NCBI GenBank assembly: GCA_028712015.1
Contig: JAQTRB010000063.1
Location: 1 to 7,607 of the forward strand
Direction of reading: 5' to 3'
DNA: 7,607 nt
Origin: Syntrophales bacterium
GTDB taxonomy: Bacteria; Desulfobacterota; Syntrophia; Syntrophales; UBA5619
Under the pieces are notes generated by a model. The model did no database searches and was not told the origin of the DNA. It worked only from the letters and a program-made list of their open reading frames with translations. Shown in pieces: positions 6,328 to 7,607 of this stretch. Numbering within the stretch: the first letter of the stretch is position 1; every line of letters starts with the position of its first letter. Both the position numbers and the translations under genes were made by a program.

Positions 6328-6575
6328 TGGAGGAGACAACGGCATTGGGCGATATGAACGCGAATATGGTTCTGTTGGGATTCCTGATCATGCTCGTCTG
6401 CCAGGACATTGTGGCCATCCGGGCTTTCAAAAGAAATGTCCGAGAGGGGATTCTGTGCGCGATGGTTCCGGGATACATCCTCTTCTACGCGAGCCGCGAA
6501 GAGACGAAGCAGGTGAAGCCCGTGATCGGCTGGCTGGTCGGGCTTACGGTGTTGCTGATGGGTTTCATGCGTTGA
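6327..6575 (+). CDS. Small two-helix inner-membrane protein, unknown function
   Basis: I do not recognise a family. From ATG 6327 the product has 82 residues with two likely membrane helices: MVLLGFLIMLVCQDIVAI at about 14-31 and VIGWLVGLTVLLMGFM near the C-terminus. A semi-hydrophobic GILCAMVPGYILFY lies between them, and the loops carry basic and acidic residues (KRNVREG, REETKQVK). The start is uncertain: GTG 6303 would add eight residues and has a ribosome site 11 nt upstream; ATG 6327 has none of its own but overlaps a leader ORF stop; ATG 6354 has GGAGGAG, but 17 nt away. The regulator gene starts 26 nt after its stop, so the two are probably co-transcribed. It might sense or scaffold at the membrane, but nothing in the sequence proves this. 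Confidence 0.75.
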   Translation: MEETTALGDMNANMVLLGFLIMLVCQDIVAIRAFKRNVREGILCAMVPGYILFYASREETKQVKPVIGWLVGLTVLLMGFMR

Positions 6576-6601
6576 CGGCGCCTCATGGGGGGAAACGGAT
6601 A

Positions 6602-7607
6602 TTGAGTGACGACGGTCGGAAAACGTTTCACATCCTGGTCATTGACGACGACGCCGTGGCCTGCGAGTTTCTTCAGGAGGCGCTTCTCCGCGCCGGTTAC
6701 AGGGTCGATACCCTCACCTCCGCGCGGAAGGCCCTGCAGAAGAATCTTTCCGGGTATGATCTCCTGCTGTCCGATATCCGGATGCCGGACGTCGACGGCC
6801 TTGAATTTCTCCGGGAGGTTCATGGACGGTGGCCGGATCTGCCCGTTGTCCTGATGACGGCGTTCGGTTCGCTGGAAACGACGATGGAGGCCCTTCGATG
6901 CGGCGCCTCGGACTACATCAGCAAACCTTTTTCACCGGATGAGATCCGTTCGCTGGTGCGCAAGGCGCTCGATGTCCGGGAATTCCGGCAACACTGGATT
7001 CAGGGTCAGCCTGAGGACCAGCAGGAAGCCCAGCTCATCGGTTCGTCGGCGGTGATGGTCGATTTCTACAAACAGATCGCCCGGGTGGCGGATGCCGCGG
7101 CGAGCGTTCTGATCAGCGGGGAGAGCGGGACGGGCAAAGAGTTGACGGCCCGTTCTCTCCACCGGTTGAGCGCCCGGCACGAAAAACCTTTTGTCGCGGT
7201 GAACTGCGGCGCCATTCCGGAAACCCTGCTCGAATCGGAGCTTTTCGGATTTGAAAAGGGGGCCTTTACCGGTGCGGATCGCGTCCATGCCGGGCTTTTG
7301 GAGACAGCCCGGCATGGTACCATCTTTCTGGACGAGATTACGGAGATGTCGCCGGCGCTCCAGGGGAAGCTCCTGCGGTTTATGCAGAACGGGGAGGTCC
7401 GGCATCTCGGAGGCCACGAGGCAAAGCATGTGGGGGTCAGGGTGGTCGCGGCGACGAACCGGGATATCGATGCGGAGGCCGGCGGGGGAAGGTTCCGTGC
7501 CGATCTGCTCTACCGGTTTGTCGTCCGGATCCAGGTGCCGTCGCTTCGGGTCCACAAGGAGGACATCCCGCAGCTGATCGAATCCTTCCTGCAAAAATGG
7601 GGATGTT
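6602..7607 (+). CDS. NtrC-family sigma-54-dependent response regulator (partial, 3' end missing)
   Basis: This is a two-component transcription activator that, when phosphorylated, should use ATP hydrolysis to open sigma-54 RNA polymerase promoters. The start is TTG 6602, reading MSDDGRKTFHILVIDDD, with GGGGGGA (6587-6593) 8 nt upstream; no ATG or GTG in frame precedes the receiver domain. The 335 visible residues hold a complete receiver domain (about 9-125): acidic D15-D17, phosphoacceptor D58 in SDIRMPD, T86 and K108. The AAA+ domain follows: Walker A GESGTGKE at 173-180, the sigma-54 contact loop GAFTGA at 220-225, Walker B GTIFLDE at 239-245, sensor I VVAATNRD, and FRADLLYRF with the arginine-finger region. 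The window ends at LQKWGC, before the expected rest of the AAA+ domain and a Fis-type DNA-binding helix-turn-helix. No cognate histidine kinase is visible. Confidence 0.95.
   Translation, partial: MSDDGRKTFHILVIDDDAVACEFLQEALLRAGYRVDTLTSARKALQKNLSGYDLLLSDIRMPDVDGLEFLREVHGRWPDLPVVLMTAFGSLETTMEALRCGASDYISKPFSPDEIRSLVRKALDVREFRQHWIQGQPEDQQEAQLIGSSAVMVDFYKQIARVADAAASVLISGESGTGKELTARSLHRLSARHEKPFVAVNCGAIPETLLESELFGFEKGAFTGADRVHAGLLETARHGTIFLDEITEMSPALQGKLLRFMQNGEVRHLGGHEAKHVGVRVVAATNRDIDAEAGGGRFRADLLYRFVVRIQVPSLRVHKEDIPQLIESFLQKWGC

Overview
The window is GC-rich, double-membrane bacterial DNA that is gene-dense, with short gaps and good Shine-Dalgarno sites. A TAXI-type TRAP uptake system, a lipoprotein with a lipobox, an S11 D,D-carboxypeptidase and an NtrC-type sigma-54 activator together suggest a Deltaproteobacterium in the broad sense (Desulfobacterota, for example a Syntrophus-like anaerobe). 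That assignment is inference from gene content only.

Layout. (1) 23-1231 (+) encodes a 402-aa protein of unknown function. Its C-terminal half shows what looks like a degenerate RelA/SpoT-type nucleotidyltransferase pattern. (2) A convergent S11 D,D-carboxypeptidase lies on the minus strand. It appears to start at a non-standard ATT codon at 2116, because only that start gives a Shine-Dalgarno site at correct spacing plus a complete signal peptide. A probable terminator for gene 1 lies between the two. (3) A divergent intergenic region of about 550 bp (2117-2672) holds a near-consensus promoter for the carboxypeptidase, a rightward promoter preceded by three ACTTTTT repeats at helical-turn spacing, and a long hairpin-containing leader of about 370 nt. 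(4) A three-gene TRAP operon follows (2673-6075, +): a TAXI periplasmic binding protein, a small Ig-like lipoprotein, and a fused 4TM/12TM permease. It ends at a strong rho-independent terminator (6182-6215). (5) A second rightward unit has its own promoter (-10 TATAAT at 6265-6270). It encodes a small two-helix membrane protein, possibly coupled to an 8-codon leader ORF, and then an NtrC-family response regulator that starts at TTG 6602 and runs off the window end.

How the genes work together. The binding protein should capture an organic anion in the periplasm and deliver it to the permease for ion-gradient-driven uptake. The lipoprotein between them may be an accessory part of this system, but its role is unknown. 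The response regulator would activate sigma-54 promoters when phosphorylated. Its kinase and targets are not visible here. I see no mobile element, CRISPR array, tRNA or rRNA.
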